Source: CAZQFV01 sp964592645
GTDB taxonomy: Bacteria; Chloroflexota; Chloroflexia; DTKN01
Direction: 5' to 3'
Assembly (NCBI GenBank): GCA_964592645.1
Contig: CAZQFV010000016.1
Coordinates: 25,941 to 89,940, forward strand
Length of the DNA stretch: 64,000 nt
Of this stretch, positions 8,323 to 18,200 are shown piece by piece (position 1 is the first letter of the stretch; every line of letters begins with the position of its first letter). The translations under genes were made by a program, and so were the position numbers. Below the pieces are notes generated by a model. That model had not been told where the DNA came from. It ran no database searches and worked only from the letters and a program-made list of their open reading frames with translations.

Positions 8323-8720
8323 CACCACCCCTCCATCCGCATCCGCGTCTGCCCGACCACATTGATGCTGGGCCAGATGAGCGGGACCAACGACGGGACC
8401 CGGTAGGACACCCGGCAGAGGAGAAAGCCGTTGCCCGCGCCGATAAAGACCTCGCGCTCGCCGGGGAGCAGGCCGTACCCCATGGCTTCCTGGCGGGCGG
8501 CCTGGCCCGGGTTGGGGCTGACCACTCCGACCCGGCAGCCGGACCGCGCCGCCTCCTGGACTACCTGGTTGGCGTACACGGTGTAGCCGCCGTTGACCAG
8601 GAGCACGACCAGCATAATCAGAATGGGCAGGCCCAGCAGCAGCTCATACATCTCCACGCCGCCGGAGCGTCCCTCCCGCAGCAGCGCCGGTCCCGGTGGC
8701 CGCCGTTTTCTCCTTGCCAT
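8322..8720 (-). CDS. tadE: TadE-like pseudopilin
   Basis: A 132-residue protein started at the second in-frame ATG (8720), since the first lies too close to the AGGAGG. The leader is basic and ends in RSGG, followed by VEMYELLLGLPILIMLVVLL. Cleavage after Gly puts a Glu at +5, the signature recognised by prepilin peptidases and seen in TadE/TadF pseudopilins. Two cysteines lie in the C-terminal part. It would be processed by the prepilin peptidase encoded at 30166-30579. Its stop overlaps the next gene. Confidence 0.82.
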   Translation of the reverse strand: MARRKRRPPGPALLREGRSGGVEMYELLLGLPILIMLVVLLVNGGYTVYANQVVQEAARSGCRVGVVSPNPGQAARQEAMGYGLLPGEREVFIGAGNGFLLCRVSYRVPSLVPLIWPSINVVGQTRMRMEGW

Positions 8721-8799
8721 TGCCATACCTCCTTCCGGCGGCCCGCCTGCCGGCGTTGCGTCGGCCTCGGGGCAGGCAGGCCGCCGGTTGCCCGGCGTT

Positions 8800-9006
8800 C
8801 TACCCCCAGGAAAAGAGGGTGCTGATGATCCGCCGGCCGAAATCCAGGATCGCGCTCCCCAGGAGCCGGTAGACCACCGCCACGATGGCCCCCAGGAGCG
8901 CCAGCCCCAGCAGGATCTCGACCATGTCGAGGCCTTTGCGCCCGCGCAGCAGGCGCGGAACCAGGTTCTGCCACGTCAACTGCCGTCCAAACATTCTTGC
9001 CAGCAC
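8800..9006 (-). CDS. Flp-type major pilin candidate
   Basis: A 68-residue protein starting at GTG after GGAGGTGTAGC. The mature part begins after the glycine in RGRKG and reads LDMVEILLGLALLGAIVAVV, with Glu at +5 and a continuous hydrophobic helix. This is the type IVb/Flp prepilin pattern. The length (about 41 residues after cleavage) matches Flp pilins. It is placed between TadC and TadE, and is the only gene here small and simple enough to be the structural pilin. The leader is fairly long (27 residues). Confidence 0.82.
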   Translation of the reverse strand: MLARMFGRQLTWQNLVPRLLRGRKGLDMVEILLGLALLGAIVAVVYRLLGSAILDFGRRIISTLFSWG

Positions 9007-9056
9007 GCTACACCTCCATGCATTTGCTTATTCCTGCCGGAGCAGGGACCTTGCCG

Positions 9057-9926
9057 CTACATTCCACTGAACAGGGCCAGGACGTTGAGCAGGATCGGCC
9101 CCACCACCAGGGCCAGGAAGGGAAGGACGAAGAACACCAGCAGCACCGGCGTCATCTTGCCGCCCAGGCTGCGCACCCGCCCTTTGGCCGTGTTCAGGTA
9201 GGTCCGAAAGGTGTCCTGCGACAGCCCCAGCAGCCGCCGGCCGGCGTCCACCCCCTGACGCTCGATCTCGGCCAGCTTGACAAAGAGGGCCATCAGCTCG
9301 GCCAGGCCCGTTTCCTCGGCGCGGGGCCGCAGGACGTCCAGGAAGCGCCCACCTTTGGTCTCGGCCTCGCGCTGGGCCCGGCGCAGGAACTCGCCCAGCA
9401 GCCCGGGGTAGTCGCCGGCCACCGCCCGCAAGGCCGCTTCCACCGTGGTGCCCCCGACGACCTCCAGGGCCAGCCGGTCACTCAGGTCGGGCAGGGAGCG
9501 CTGGATCTCGCGCAGGGCCTTCTCCGAGGCCTTGCGCAGCTGGTTGATCGGCAGGAGCGCGCCCAGGAGCCCAAAGACGAAGGCAAAGATCACGTCGCCC
9601 ATCACGAGCAGGCCGAACAGCGCCCCGCCCCCGGCCAGGGCCACGATCAAGGCATAGACCATCGCCCCGGTCCAGCCCAGCCACTGCCCCTGGAAATGCG
9701 CCCAGAAGAGCCGGCGCTCCAGGTTGCCGAGCGTTGCGCCGGGCAGGACCTGGCGCAGCAGGCCGGCCAGCGGCAGCACCAGGGCCTGGCCGAGCGGGAT
9801 CGTCTCTTCCTCCACGCCGGCCACCAGGCGCAGTTGCGCCTCCACGGGGGCCCGGCGCAGGGGCAGCAGCTCGTACCCCGCGACCAGCACGGCCAGGCCG
9901 AACAGCAGACCGATGATGAGTGGCAT
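9057..9926 (-). CDS. tadC: Flp pilus inner-membrane platform protein TadC
   Basis: A 289-residue membrane protein with a strong AGGAGG and an ATG start. It carries a GspF/T2SF domain: a cytoplasmic helical region (SLPDLSDRLALEVVGGTTVE, about 150-169), the late LAEIERQGVDAGRRLLGLS, and a final hydrophobic segment (about 265-285). Two membrane helices near residues 110-140 precede it. TadC pairs with TadB as the platform that couples the TadA motor to pilin polymerisation. Here TadB and TadC are separated by three small membrane or hypothetical genes, not adjacent as usual. Confidence 0.87.
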   Translation of the reverse strand: MPLIIGLLFGLAVLVAGYELLPLRRAPVEAQLRLVAGVEEETIPLGQALVLPLAGLLRQVLPGATLGNLERRLFWAHFQGQWLGWTGAMVYALIVALAGGGALFGLLVMGDVIFAFVFGLLGALLPINQLRKASEKALREIQRSLPDLSDRLALEVVGGTTVEAALRAVAGDYPGLLGEFLRRAQREAETKGGRFLDVLRPRAEETGLAELMALFVKLAEIERQGVDAGRRLLGLSQDTFRTYLNTAKGRVRSLGGKMTPVLLVFFVLPFLALVVGPILLNVLALFSGM

Positions 9927-9935
9927 CTACACCTC

Positions 9936-10313
9936 CTATTTCCGCCGGCCCGCCCGGGACGGGCAGGGACCGCTATCCGCGCTCCCGGGCGCGGGGCTCA
10001 CGGCAGGCGGCGGATCGCCGACGTAATAGTCCGGGGACCAGGACGAACCATTTGTGGTCGGCGTGCCATCGCCGGCGAACGGTTCTGGGCCCAGTTCCGC
10101 TGCCGCCAGGCCGCCTCCTGCACTGCCCGGGCAGGTCTCGACGATTTGCAGGGCCTGGCACACCAGGCAGAGGGCAAAGCGGCGAAAGGCGATCCAGCCG
10201 TCCCGCGACTGGATGACCACATACTGGGTTGGGTCCAACGCGGGGGCCGGCCCGGTGCCGCCCATGCCCAGCAGGTCAGCCCGGTACTCGCCGCACACGG
10301 GGCGGATGCTCAT
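9936..10313 (-). CDS. Small hypothetical protein between TadB and TadC
   Basis: A 125-residue protein with a good ribosome binding site (AGGAGG, 7 bases before ATG). It has four cysteines (C7, C49, C52, C61), with LCLVCQ and ETC in the middle, and a Pro/Gly/Ser-rich tail that looks disordered. No membrane segment or signal peptide is visible and I do not recognise the family. Position inside a tightly spaced Tad operon makes it a likely accessory factor. It might be specific to this element. Confidence 0.55.
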   Translation of the reverse strand: MSIRPVCGEYRADLLGMGGTGPAPALDPTQYVVIQSRDGWIAFRRFALCLVCQALQIVETCPGSAGGGLAAAELGPEPFAGDGTPTTNGSSWSPDYYVGDPPPAVSPAPGSADSGPCPSRAGRRK

Positions 10314-10323
10314 GGCAGTCCTC

Positions 10324-10506
10324 CTACTTGCCCGCCGCTTTGAGCTGCTTCCGCAGCAGCCAGAGCGCGACGACGCCCAGCACGGTCAGCACCCCGGCGC
10401 TGACGAGAGCAAAGGCGTCCTTGCCAGTCACAAACAAGATCACGCCCAACAGGACCAGGATGAACCCACCAACGGCGTACAGTTGCTGCTTTCGCTTTGG
10501 TTCCAC
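10324..10506 (-). CDS. Small two-helix membrane protein
   Basis: A 60-residue protein starting at GTG after AAGGAGG. It begins with a basic segment (EPKRKQQ), followed by two hydrophobic helices (about 10-28 and 32-50) and a basic tail (LRKQLKAAGK). It is probably an inner-membrane subunit of the Tad machine or a stabiliser of TadB/TadC. No family is recognised. Confidence 0.6.
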   Translation of the reverse strand: MEPKRKQQLYAVGGFILVLLGVILFVTGKDAFALVSAGVLTVLGVVALWLLRKQLKAAGK

Positions 10507-10536
10507 GGCGACCTCCTTGTGTCTTTGCTCGGATCA

Positions 10537-10743
10537 CTATGGTACGGCATCCCAGGCCAGCGCCTGGGCGAGAACGTATCCCACGCTGATCGTGGATAGA
10601 ATGATGGTCACATCCGTCAATACCAGCTCGAGCAGGCCGGCCGCGGTGGGCGCGTGCCGGTAGCGGCACAGCCGCACCCCCGCCACGATCAGCGGCAGCA
10701 GAACCGTAAAGTAGTAGATGCGGGTCCCATCTTGCCTGTTCAT
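10537..10743 (-). CDS. Small membrane protein coupled to TadB
   Basis: A 68-residue protein whose ATG overlaps the TadB stop (ATGA), so translation is coupled. It has two likely membrane helices (IYYFTVLLPLIVAGVRL and LVLTDVTIILSTISVGYVL). No family is recognised. The overlap and membrane character suggest a partner of TadB. Confidence 0.6.
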   Translation of the reverse strand: MNRQDGTRIYYFTVLLPLIVAGVRLCRYRHAPTAAGLLELVLTDVTIILSTISVGYVLAQALAWDAVP

Positions 10744-11633
10744 GGTTCGGCATCCTGGATCATGCTATGGACAATCAGGTACCCCAGGCCCATCGCCCCG
10801 GCCACCAGCAGGATGAGGATCTGCCCGGCGGGGCTACTTTGAAACTGGTGGACCATCGGGTCGCTGCTCAGAAAGAAATAGGCCCCGACGGCCAGCAGCG
10901 GTGTGATCTTCATCAGGAAGCGCTGCTCGGACAGGCTGGTCTGGATCTCGGCGCGCATCTCCAGGTTCGCGCGCGTCTCGGCCGCCTTCGACGCCAGGAT
11001 GTCGAGCATGTCCGGTCCAGCTCGTTGGAAGACGAGCAACGTTCCCGCCAGGCGCACCAGGTCCTGGTTGCGGGCCCGCTCCTGCAGGCGCTGCAGACCG
11101 ACCTCGATCGCTCCGCCGGCCGCCTCGGTGTCCACCAGCACCCGGTCGAACTCGCGCGCAAGCAGGCTGCCCGGATTGACCCGTTTGAGCGCCGCCGACA
11201 CGTCCTGCAGGGCCGGCCGCACCGAGCGCTGCACCCGCAGCGCCCCGGCAATATCCTCCGACGCCCCGGGCAGTTCCTGGGCCAAGAGCTTGGCCTGGCG
11301 GTCGATCTCCCAGCCCAGCCACCATAGCGGCAGGAACGAGCCGACCACTCCCAGCACCAGAGCGAAGCCCACCGGCACCTGCGCCACCAGGGCCAGGATG
11401 AGCAGCACCACCCCCACCACCAGGCGGAGCAGGGCAAAGGTCGGCGCCGACATCCGGACGCCGATGGTGTTCAGCTTGTCCTCGACTCGCTGCCCCCGAC
11501 GCGCCGGCCTGACCGCCTCCGGGAGCAGCGTGCCGGCCGGCGCCGGCACCGCCGCCGGGGCCCGTTCGACGATCAGCCAGCGGGCCAGCACGAATACCGC
11601 CGCGCCGGCGAGCAACGCAATCAGCAAGACCAC
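10740..11633 (-). CDS. tadB: Flp pilus inner-membrane platform protein TadB
   Basis: A 297-residue protein starting at GTG with GGAGGTGATGCC upstream. It has an N-terminal membrane anchor (1-22), a paired membrane hairpin (about 66-107), a cytoplasmic T2SF domain with QELPGASEDIAGALRVQRSV and DTEAAGGAIEVGLQRLQERA, and two C-terminal membrane segments. Length and order match TadB. It lies 13 bases after the TadA gene. Confidence 0.87.
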   Translation of the reverse strand: MVLLIALLAGAAVFVLARWLIVERAPAAVPAPAGTLLPEAVRPARRGQRVEDKLNTIGVRMSAPTFALLRLVVGVVLLILALVAQVPVGFALVLGVVGSFLPLWWLGWEIDRQAKLLAQELPGASEDIAGALRVQRSVRPALQDVSAALKRVNPGSLLAREFDRVLVDTEAAGGAIEVGLQRLQERARNQDLVRLAGTLLVFQRAGPDMLDILASKAAETRANLEMRAEIQTSLSEQRFLMKITPLLAVGAYFFLSSDPMVHQFQSSPAGQILILLVAGAMGLGYLIVHSMIQDAEP

Positions 11634-11646
11634 GGCATCACCTCCG

Positions 11647-13020
11647 TCACTCTTCTGCCGCCGGCCCGAACTCCCAGGCCAGCCGGCCGATCCAGCGCGG
11701 GTCCTCCGCCTGGACCCAGGCTTCCTGCTCGGGGTCGAAGCGAAAGATATCCCGCAGGTACACGTCGCCCTTGCGCAGGTGCGGCTCGACCTCGCAGATG
11801 CGTGTGACCACCCGGCGGGACGTGCCCGGTAGAAAGCCGATGTGCACCACCAGGCGGACGGCCATGGCGAAGCGTTCCTTGGCCGCTTCCTTGTTGCCGG
11901 AATAGTACCCGGCCCCCTGCGCCAGGTTGACGATCATCCGCGGGGTATCGTAGGCCGACTCGGTGTGCACGGTCGTCATGCCATAGTGCCCGGTGGAGAG
12001 CGCCCGCAGCGCCTGGTAGGCGGCCTCGCCGTCGCGGATTTCGCCGGGGATCAGCCACTGCGGGCTCTGCCGCAGGGCGTTGCGCACTAGCGTTCCCAGG
12101 CCGATCTCGCCCTTGCCCTCCAGGTTGGCCGGCCGCGCCTCCATCGCTACCCAGTTGTAGGCGGGGCCGAGCAGCAACTCGTGCGTGTCCTCGACGGTGA
12201 CGACGCGCTCCCCGGGCGGGATAAAGGTGCAGAGGACGTTCAGAAAGGTCGTCTTGCCGGTCTTGGTGCCGCCGGCGACGACGATGTTGGTATGGCGGCG
12301 CACGGCGTCGGCCAGGAAATCGGCCATCTCCTGGTTGAGCGTCCGCCATTGCAGCAGGTCCGCCAGCGCGGGCAGCTCCTGCGTCCAGAAGCGGACGTTG
12401 ATCGAAGGGTACTCGCCCACCGCGACCGGCGCAAGCGCCACGTTGAAGCGCGCCCCCGAGGCAAAACCCCGGGTGCGCGGGATGCGGCCGTCCTCGATGG
12501 GGTGCATCTCGTTGGCCGTGCGGTTGACCAGCTCCAGAATGCGCGCCGCGGCATTGCGGGCCTGGTCCGGCGTGCATTGGAAAGAATGGTCCTCGCTCCA
12601 GCCGGGCTGGCCGCGGATGGACAGCCACAGCCGGCCGTCGGGATTGAGCGCCAGTTCCTCCAGGTCGGTGCGGTACGGCGGCATATAGTCCTGAAGGATG
12701 CCCAGGCCGATGACCCGATTGACCACCGCCCGCACCAACCGCTCTTCCTGCTGGCGGGTCAGGTGCAGGTCGCGCCGGGCGATGATCTGCGAGATCAGCC
12801 GGTAGGCTGCTTCCTCGAAGCGCTGGCGGTTCTCGGGGCTCTTGTCGCCGAACTCGCCGCTGGTGAACTGCTTCTTCAGGCCGGTGACGATCTCTTCGCT
12901 CACCTCGCGCAGCAGTTCCTCGGAGAGGGGGGCCGGCGCCGTTCCGGTTCCGTAGACCCCCATGCCCACTTGCAGGAACAGATCGCCCAGCGCTTCGCCG
13001 CTTTCCGGGTGTTCGCTCAT
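11647..13020 (-). CDS. tadA: Pilus assembly ATPase TadA/CpaF
   Basis: A 457-residue secretion ATPase of the CpaF/TadA family. After a helical N-terminal domain, the core has the Walker A motif GGTKTGKT (250-257), an Asp box (VVTVEDTHELLL), Walker B-like PGEIRDGEAAYQALRALSTG, and the His box TGHYGMTTVHTES. It hydrolyses ATP in the cytoplasm as a hexamer to power pilus assembly and possibly retraction. It lies between TadZ and TadB, as in typical tad loci. Confidence 0.93.
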   Translation of the reverse strand: MSEHPESGEALGDLFLQVGMGVYGTGTAPAPLSEELLREVSEEIVTGLKKQFTSGEFGDKSPENRQRFEEAAYRLISQIIARRDLHLTRQQEERLVRAVVNRVIGLGILQDYMPPYRTDLEELALNPDGRLWLSIRGQPGWSEDHSFQCTPDQARNAAARILELVNRTANEMHPIEDGRIPRTRGFASGARFNVALAPVAVGEYPSINVRFWTQELPALADLLQWRTLNQEMADFLADAVRRHTNIVVAGGTKTGKTTFLNVLCTFIPPGERVVTVEDTHELLLGPAYNWVAMEARPANLEGKGEIGLGTLVRNALRQSPQWLIPGEIRDGEAAYQALRALSTGHYGMTTVHTESAYDTPRMIVNLAQGAGYYSGNKEAAKERFAMAVRLVVHIGFLPGTSRRVVTRICEVEPHLRKGDVYLRDIFRFDPEQEAWVQAEDPRWIGRLAWEFGPAAEE

Positions 13021-13029
13021 CCGCTTCCC

Positions 13030-14388
13030 CTATCCCAGCAACCGGGCAAGCAGGCCCTGTTTCTTCTGCTGCGGGGCGAGGGCCGGCAGCGCCGTCCCGG
13101 CAAAGATGCTGGCTACCACCGCCTGCACGCCCTCCATCAAGACCCCGCCCCGCGCCGGGTTCCCCGGCTCCAGCAGGCGCACCGGCGTCGTCTTGGCCGG
13201 GTCGAAATAGTCCTGGAGCTCGCGCAGCGAGGGGTCGAAGCGGACCACCGCCAGGTTGGGCGGACACCAACTGGCAAAGGTCTCGGGGAAGATCCCCGAG
13301 GCAAAGGCCTGGGCCAGGTAGGTCGGGTTGACGAGGTCGCCCTCGCGGGCCATGTTCAGGATGGTAAAGATGCTCTCCCGCGGCACCAGTTCTTTGCCAC
13401 CGTCGTTCAGCGTCAGGAGGGCGTGCGTCCCAAAGACCAGTTGGTCCACGTGGACGCGGGTCGGGCAGAGGACGGTCAGCACGACGTTGGCCCGGCGGAG
13501 CGGGTCGATGCTCCACGGTTCCTTGGTGTGCGGCAGGTCCATCACGATGCAGGGGAAGCGCTCCCGGGCCTGGTAGACCAGGTCGCGCAGCAGCAGCTTG
13601 CTCTCGGCCATCGCGTTCATGGCCTCGATCTCGTTGCGCGGGGCCAGCATCACCGGCCAGTCGCCGAACTTTTGGATGCTGGACAGAAACCCTTCCAGGT
13701 TCGGCCGGCGCAGGTATTGCAGCATGTCGGCCGGCTCACCCAACCCCAGGTAGAAGCGCAGCGCATCCTGCCGGCAAAAGCCCATCAGGAGACAGGGCAC
13801 GCCCATGGTGTTGATGACCTGCCACAGAGCCACGGCCAGGGTGCTCTTGCCCACCCCGCCCGACCAGGACATGAGGGCGATGACCTTCTGGTGGGGCATG
13901 GCGACCGGGGCGGCCGTCGTGCGCGGCCCCGGTTGCGCCGCCATCATGGGCGCCATCTCCACCACCTGCCGGCGCCGCTCAAAGCCCAGCTCGGCCGTCC
14001 GGGCCACCACCGCCTGGGCGTTGACCGGCCGGACCAGCACCTCGCGCACGCCCGGCAGCGCGGCGAAGCGGGGGCGCAGCTCCGCCTGGTCGGGGTCCAG
14101 CACGACCACGAATACGGTGTCCAGGCTGGCCTGCCGGATCGCTTCAAACTTTTCGAAACCGACGCCGCGCACGGCCAAACCCGGGCGGTCGCGGTTGTCC
14201 ACCATGTTGCCGTCCAGGATGCAGGCCTCGGGCTTGGCCTCGCGCAGGAACCGCTCCAACTGATCGGGTGAGGTGCAGATCGAAGCCAGGGCCACGTCGG
14301 GGTAGGCCTGGGCCAGGCGCAGGAAATCGCCGAAATCGGCGCCCCCCGAGTTGGCCAGCATCAGGCTGATTGTCTTCGGTTTTTCCAT
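13030..14388 (-). CDS. tadZ: TadZ/CpaE-like ParA-family localisation protein
   Basis: A 452-residue protein. Residues about 1-130 form an atypical receiver-like domain (CILDGNMVDNRDRPG; LVRPVNAQAVV). The second domain is MinD/ParA-like with the Walker motif SWSGGVGKSTLAVALW near residue 175 and CIVMDLPHT as the Walker B region. TadZ/CpaE proteins place the Tad machine at a cell pole and recruit TadA. The gene start overlaps the CpaB stop (TGATG), so the two are coupled. It is not the partition ParA, which is encoded at 34147-34995. Confidence 0.88.
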   Translation of the reverse strand: MEKPKTISLMLANSGGADFGDFLRLAQAYPDVALASICTSPDQLERFLREAKPEACILDGNMVDNRDRPGLAVRGVGFEKFEAIRQASLDTVFVVVLDPDQAELRPRFAALPGVREVLVRPVNAQAVVARTAELGFERRRQVVEMAPMMAAQPGPRTTAAPVAMPHQKVIALMSWSGGVGKSTLAVALWQVINTMGVPCLLMGFCRQDALRFYLGLGEPADMLQYLRRPNLEGFLSSIQKFGDWPVMLAPRNEIEAMNAMAESKLLLRDLVYQARERFPCIVMDLPHTKEPWSIDPLRRANVVLTVLCPTRVHVDQLVFGTHALLTLNDGGKELVPRESIFTILNMAREGDLVNPTYLAQAFASGIFPETFASWCPPNLAVVRFDPSLRELQDYFDPAKTTPVRLLEPGNPARGGVLMEGVQAVVASIFAGTALPALAPQQKKQGLLARLLG

Positions 14389-15218
14389 CAGGGCCTCTCC
14401 GCCGGCGGCTTCAGGATAGCCAGGAGCGCCGCCAGGTCGAGCGGTGCGACGGCCACATCTTGGGCATCGGGCGGGCGCAGCACCAGATGCAGCGTGGCCT
14501 TGGCATTCAGCATGGCCAGCAGTTCTACCGGGCTCAACTCCTGTGGGGGCACAAACTGGCCGGTGAGGGTGTCGGTGTAGCCGGCCGTGATAGCCAACGG
14601 CGCCAGCAGCACGTCGAGCACGACCGTGTTCTGCTCGGACTGCCGGCTATCGGTCTGCCCCGCCGGGAGCACCCCTTCGAGGTTGTGCTCCGTGACCGGC
14701 GCTTCCTGGTAGCGAAAGGCCTGCGGCACTACCAGCACGCGTGCCCCGCGCACGACGACCGCCGTCACGGAGGATCCGGCCCCCACCCCGCCGCTGTCCA
14801 CCGTGGCCACCACATCCACCAGGTCGCCGGCCCGTAGCACCCCCAGCACCCCTGTCGCCCGGGTCACGTCCACGGCGATGGCCCGGTGGTCGGGGGCCAG
14901 GCCGGCGGCGATGGCCGAGCCGCCGGTGTTGCCCACCATCTCGGCGGTGACCTGGTCGCCGACCACCCGCTGCACCTGGAGGATCTTACCCACCAGCGCG
15001 GCCGGGTCTTGCGCCGCGTTCGGCAGCACCGCAGAGGGGTGCACGTTCTTCACCTCCAGCACGTCCGCCGTGAGGACCGACCCGGCCTCCAGATAGGTCG
15101 TGCTCACCACTACCGGGACCTGTTTGTTCAGGCTGCTCAGGAAGAGCGCCGTCAGCACAAAGGCCACCACGGCCAGGCCGATGACCAGTAGAAATCGCGA
15201 CGTTCCTTTCTTGCCCAT
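14388..15218 (-). CDS. cpaB: Flp pilus assembly protein CpaB
   Basis: A 276-residue protein. I chose the ATG at 15218 (MGKKGTSRF) because GGAGGAACGGTCC lies just upstream. It has an N-terminal membrane anchor (about 8-28, FLLVIGLAVVAFVLTALF) and then a SAF domain: VVVSTTYLEAGSVLTADVL, VGKILQVQRVVGDQVTAEM, and IAVDVTRATGVLGVLRAGDLVDVV. CpaB/RcpC proteins bind the cell wall and stabilise the pilus. In this secretin-less, probably monoderm system it may link the machine to peptidoglycan. Confidence 0.9.
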   Translation of the reverse strand: MGKKGTSRFLLVIGLAVVAFVLTALFLSSLNKQVPVVVSTTYLEAGSVLTADVLEVKNVHPSAVLPNAAQDPAALVGKILQVQRVVGDQVTAEMVGNTGGSAIAAGLAPDHRAIAVDVTRATGVLGVLRAGDLVDVVATVDSGGVGAGSSVTAVVVRGARVLVVPQAFRYQEAPVTEHNLEGVLPAGQTDSRQSEQNTVVLDVLLAPLAITAGYTDTLTGQFVPPQELSPVELLAMLNAKATLHLVLRPPDAQDVAVAPLDLAALLAILKPPAERP

Positions 15219-15231
15219 GGACCGTTCCTCC

Positions 15232-18200
15232 TCAACTGTTTCCGACCGGATCGAACCCGGCCAGCTCTGTGTCTCCCGGCTCCGCACCGGCGAGCATGCG
15301 CGTGCGCACCAGGCTGGGCTCCAGCAGGACCTCGTCGGTCGAGCGCCCCAGGACTACCACGGCCTCGCCCACCGGCAGGCGGGAGAGGTGCATCAGGTAC
15401 TCAGGAGCGACCAGGCCGGCCGAGACCTTGGCCATCGCCTCGACCAGGATCTGCCGGTCGGGGCCGACCTTGAGGCGGAAGACGTAAAAGTTCATACAAC
15501 TGCTGACGATCTCGAGCGGAAAGGCCGAGGGCGACTGCCCCAGCCACATCAAGAAGATGCCGTACTTGCGGCTGTCGCGGGCCAGGCTGGAGAAGAGTTC
15601 CGATGTCGAGGCTGCCGCCCCCTGGTTGTTCTTCTGCGCCGGGTTGACGACGACCTTGTTGGCTTCCTCGATGGCCAGAATGAAGCAAGGGGCATCACGG
15701 CCGTTGCCCAGGCTGCGGCGGTAGCGCACCCGGCCGGCCTCATAGATCTGGGCGATCATTAACCCAAACAGGATGGCCTTTTCCGTCTCGCCCATCGTGC
15801 CGCCCTCAAAGACGGCGATCCGGTCGGGAAACATCACCCGGGTGATGTCGAACGGCGCTTCGTCCTCTTCGAGCGCGGCGTACATCCGCGCCAGCCGGCC
15901 CTGGGCCAGCACGCCCAGGCGGTTGAGGATGCCCTGCAAGGCCTCGACGTCCCGGGCCTGCTTGCGGCCTTCTTTCGCTGCCAGCAGCCCGCGCAGCGCC
16001 CGGTACCAGCGGCCGAAATCGACCGGTCGGCTGCGCCGGCAGGCGACGCGATGGCGGACCCGCTCCGCGCAGTCCTGCAGATAGATGCGGCCGTCGGCCC
16101 GGGGGGCGGGTAGCGCGTACCCCTCCACTTCCAGGCGGGCCACCTCGGTGGGACCCAGGCGCGAACGCTCCAGGCGCGCCGCGTGCTCCTCCTCCGCGTT
16201 CTGGCGGCGCCTGGCGCCGATCTCGGGTGGGGTGGGGTCCAGCTGCTCCACGTCAAAGGTCAGCGCGCCCTCGTCCAGGTACATCTGGCGCAGCGTGTCC
16301 CGCAGAAAGCCCTTCTGCCGCTCTCCCAGGCCGCCGGCGTTGCAGATCACGTCCACCGTCATGGCCATTTGCGCCTCGGGGTCCACGTCCAGGATGAACT
16401 GCAGCGGGTTCCAGCGCACCGGCCGTGGGCCGCCCGGGTACAGGCTGTGGTAGACGAAGCGCTCCGGCGGAACGACCCGCACCATCTTGCGATAGTTCAG
16501 GCCCCAGTCAAAGACCACGGCCGGCATCGCCCAGCGCTGGTTCATCTCCTGCAGCAGGTGCATCGTCGCTTCGCTCTTGCCGTAGCCCGAGTCGCCAAAG
16601 ATGCCGAAATGCCCCATGCGCTCGCGGGTCAGGAGATACGGCACGTCCAGCTCCTCGCCCGTCTCGTAGGAGATAAACTGCCCCAGGCTCACCACGTCCT
16701 GGCGCTCGCTCGCTATGCCCAGCAGGCCGGGACCGTAGACGGCGTAGGGCGGGATGGCCTCCTTGGTGGTCGTGGCCCGGCCGCCTTCAAAGACCGCCGG
16801 GGAGACCAGGGCGGCAAAGTGGAGCATGGGCAGCATGTTGCCAAAGCGCAGCCCCTCAAAGACCCCGAGGGAGCGTTCCTGGTGGGGAGGGGGCGAGAAG
16901 GAGAGCAGCCAAGGCCGGACGTTCTGGACTTCTTCGGAGGAAAGCACCAGCGCCCGCGCCGGCGTCACCACGTTGTCGGTCTGCCCGTGAAAGGCCAGGG
17001 CATAGAGGCCGGCCGCGGCCCGCAGCGCCTCGGCCGAGGGGAAGAACCAGAACGATTCCGACATGTACGCCCCGGTCAACATCATCTCGTCCAGGAGGCT
17101 CAGGCCGCGCTCAAAGAGGTTGGCCACGGCCTGGGCGGTGGCATCTTTCCACATGTACGACTTGACCAGCGAGAGGCCGGCCGACACCCCGGTGGACATG
17201 CCTCCGGCCTGCGTCACCACCCGCGCCAGGCCCGTCCCGATGCTCGTGCCGTCGGCCACCCCTTGCGATGTCGTGTCGCCCACGCTCTTGCCTTCCTGGT
17301 GCGACCAGGCTTCGCTCTCGGTGTCGGTGACGCTGCGGCTCTCGGCGTGGCTCTCCGATGCGGTGTCGGAGACGCTGCGCTCGTGCGTGGCCCCGGAAGC
17401 CCACATCGTGGAAACGGCCAGCCCCTGCGAGGTGGAGGCTTCCCGCGAGACGGTGTCGCTCTCCGAGCGCGTGTCGGAGTGGGTCTCGCCGTCCGTCGTG
17501 CCGTGGGTGGAGGAGCTCATCGAGGCATGGGCGGTGGTTGTCTGGTCCACGATGACGCTCTCGGAGTGGGCGACGTTTGTCCCCGTCGTCTGGGATTGGG
17601 ACGCGGTATCTTGGGTAGACGCGGTGTGTGTGTCGGAGCTGCCTGTCCCTCCCGAGAGGCCGAATGTACCCGATGCCTGGCGGCTGTCGGTGTGCTGGGT
17701 ACCGCTCCCGACCGCGGTGGCCTCCCCCGTGGCCTCGGAACGGTTCCAGGTGTGGTGGTAATCGGCCGTGGCCCCGACGCTGGCGATGCCGGGGACGCCT
17801 CCGCTGACCGAGACGCTGCCGCCGGCCGTGTCGGCGCTGCCCTCGGTGGAGGTGCGGCTGCTGGTGTGCTGGGTGGTGGCACTCTGCCCGTCCGCGCTGC
17901 CGTGGCCGACCGTGGCGCTGGCCTGCCAACCGCTCTGGCTGGATTCGCCGCGGGCGTCGGACGCCCCTTGCGCATGGCTCGTGCCCTGGGTGGTCGTGTG
18001 GATCTGCGTCACCCCGGTCGTCTCGGTGCGCCCGGTGGTGTGCGATTCGCTGGAGGAACCGCCGGAGGTGGAAGAGCGCGACACCGCGTGCTCCGTGCCG
18101 TCGGTGTGGGCCGTCCCCACGCTGTGGGCCGTGCCCTCTGCCTGCGCCGTGCCGGCCGACTCGGTGCGGCTGCCCCCGGCAGAGGACATGGTTCCGTGGG

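Noticed and set aside
12181..14271. A 696-codon plus-strand open frame
   Set aside because: It is the shadow of TadA and TadZ.
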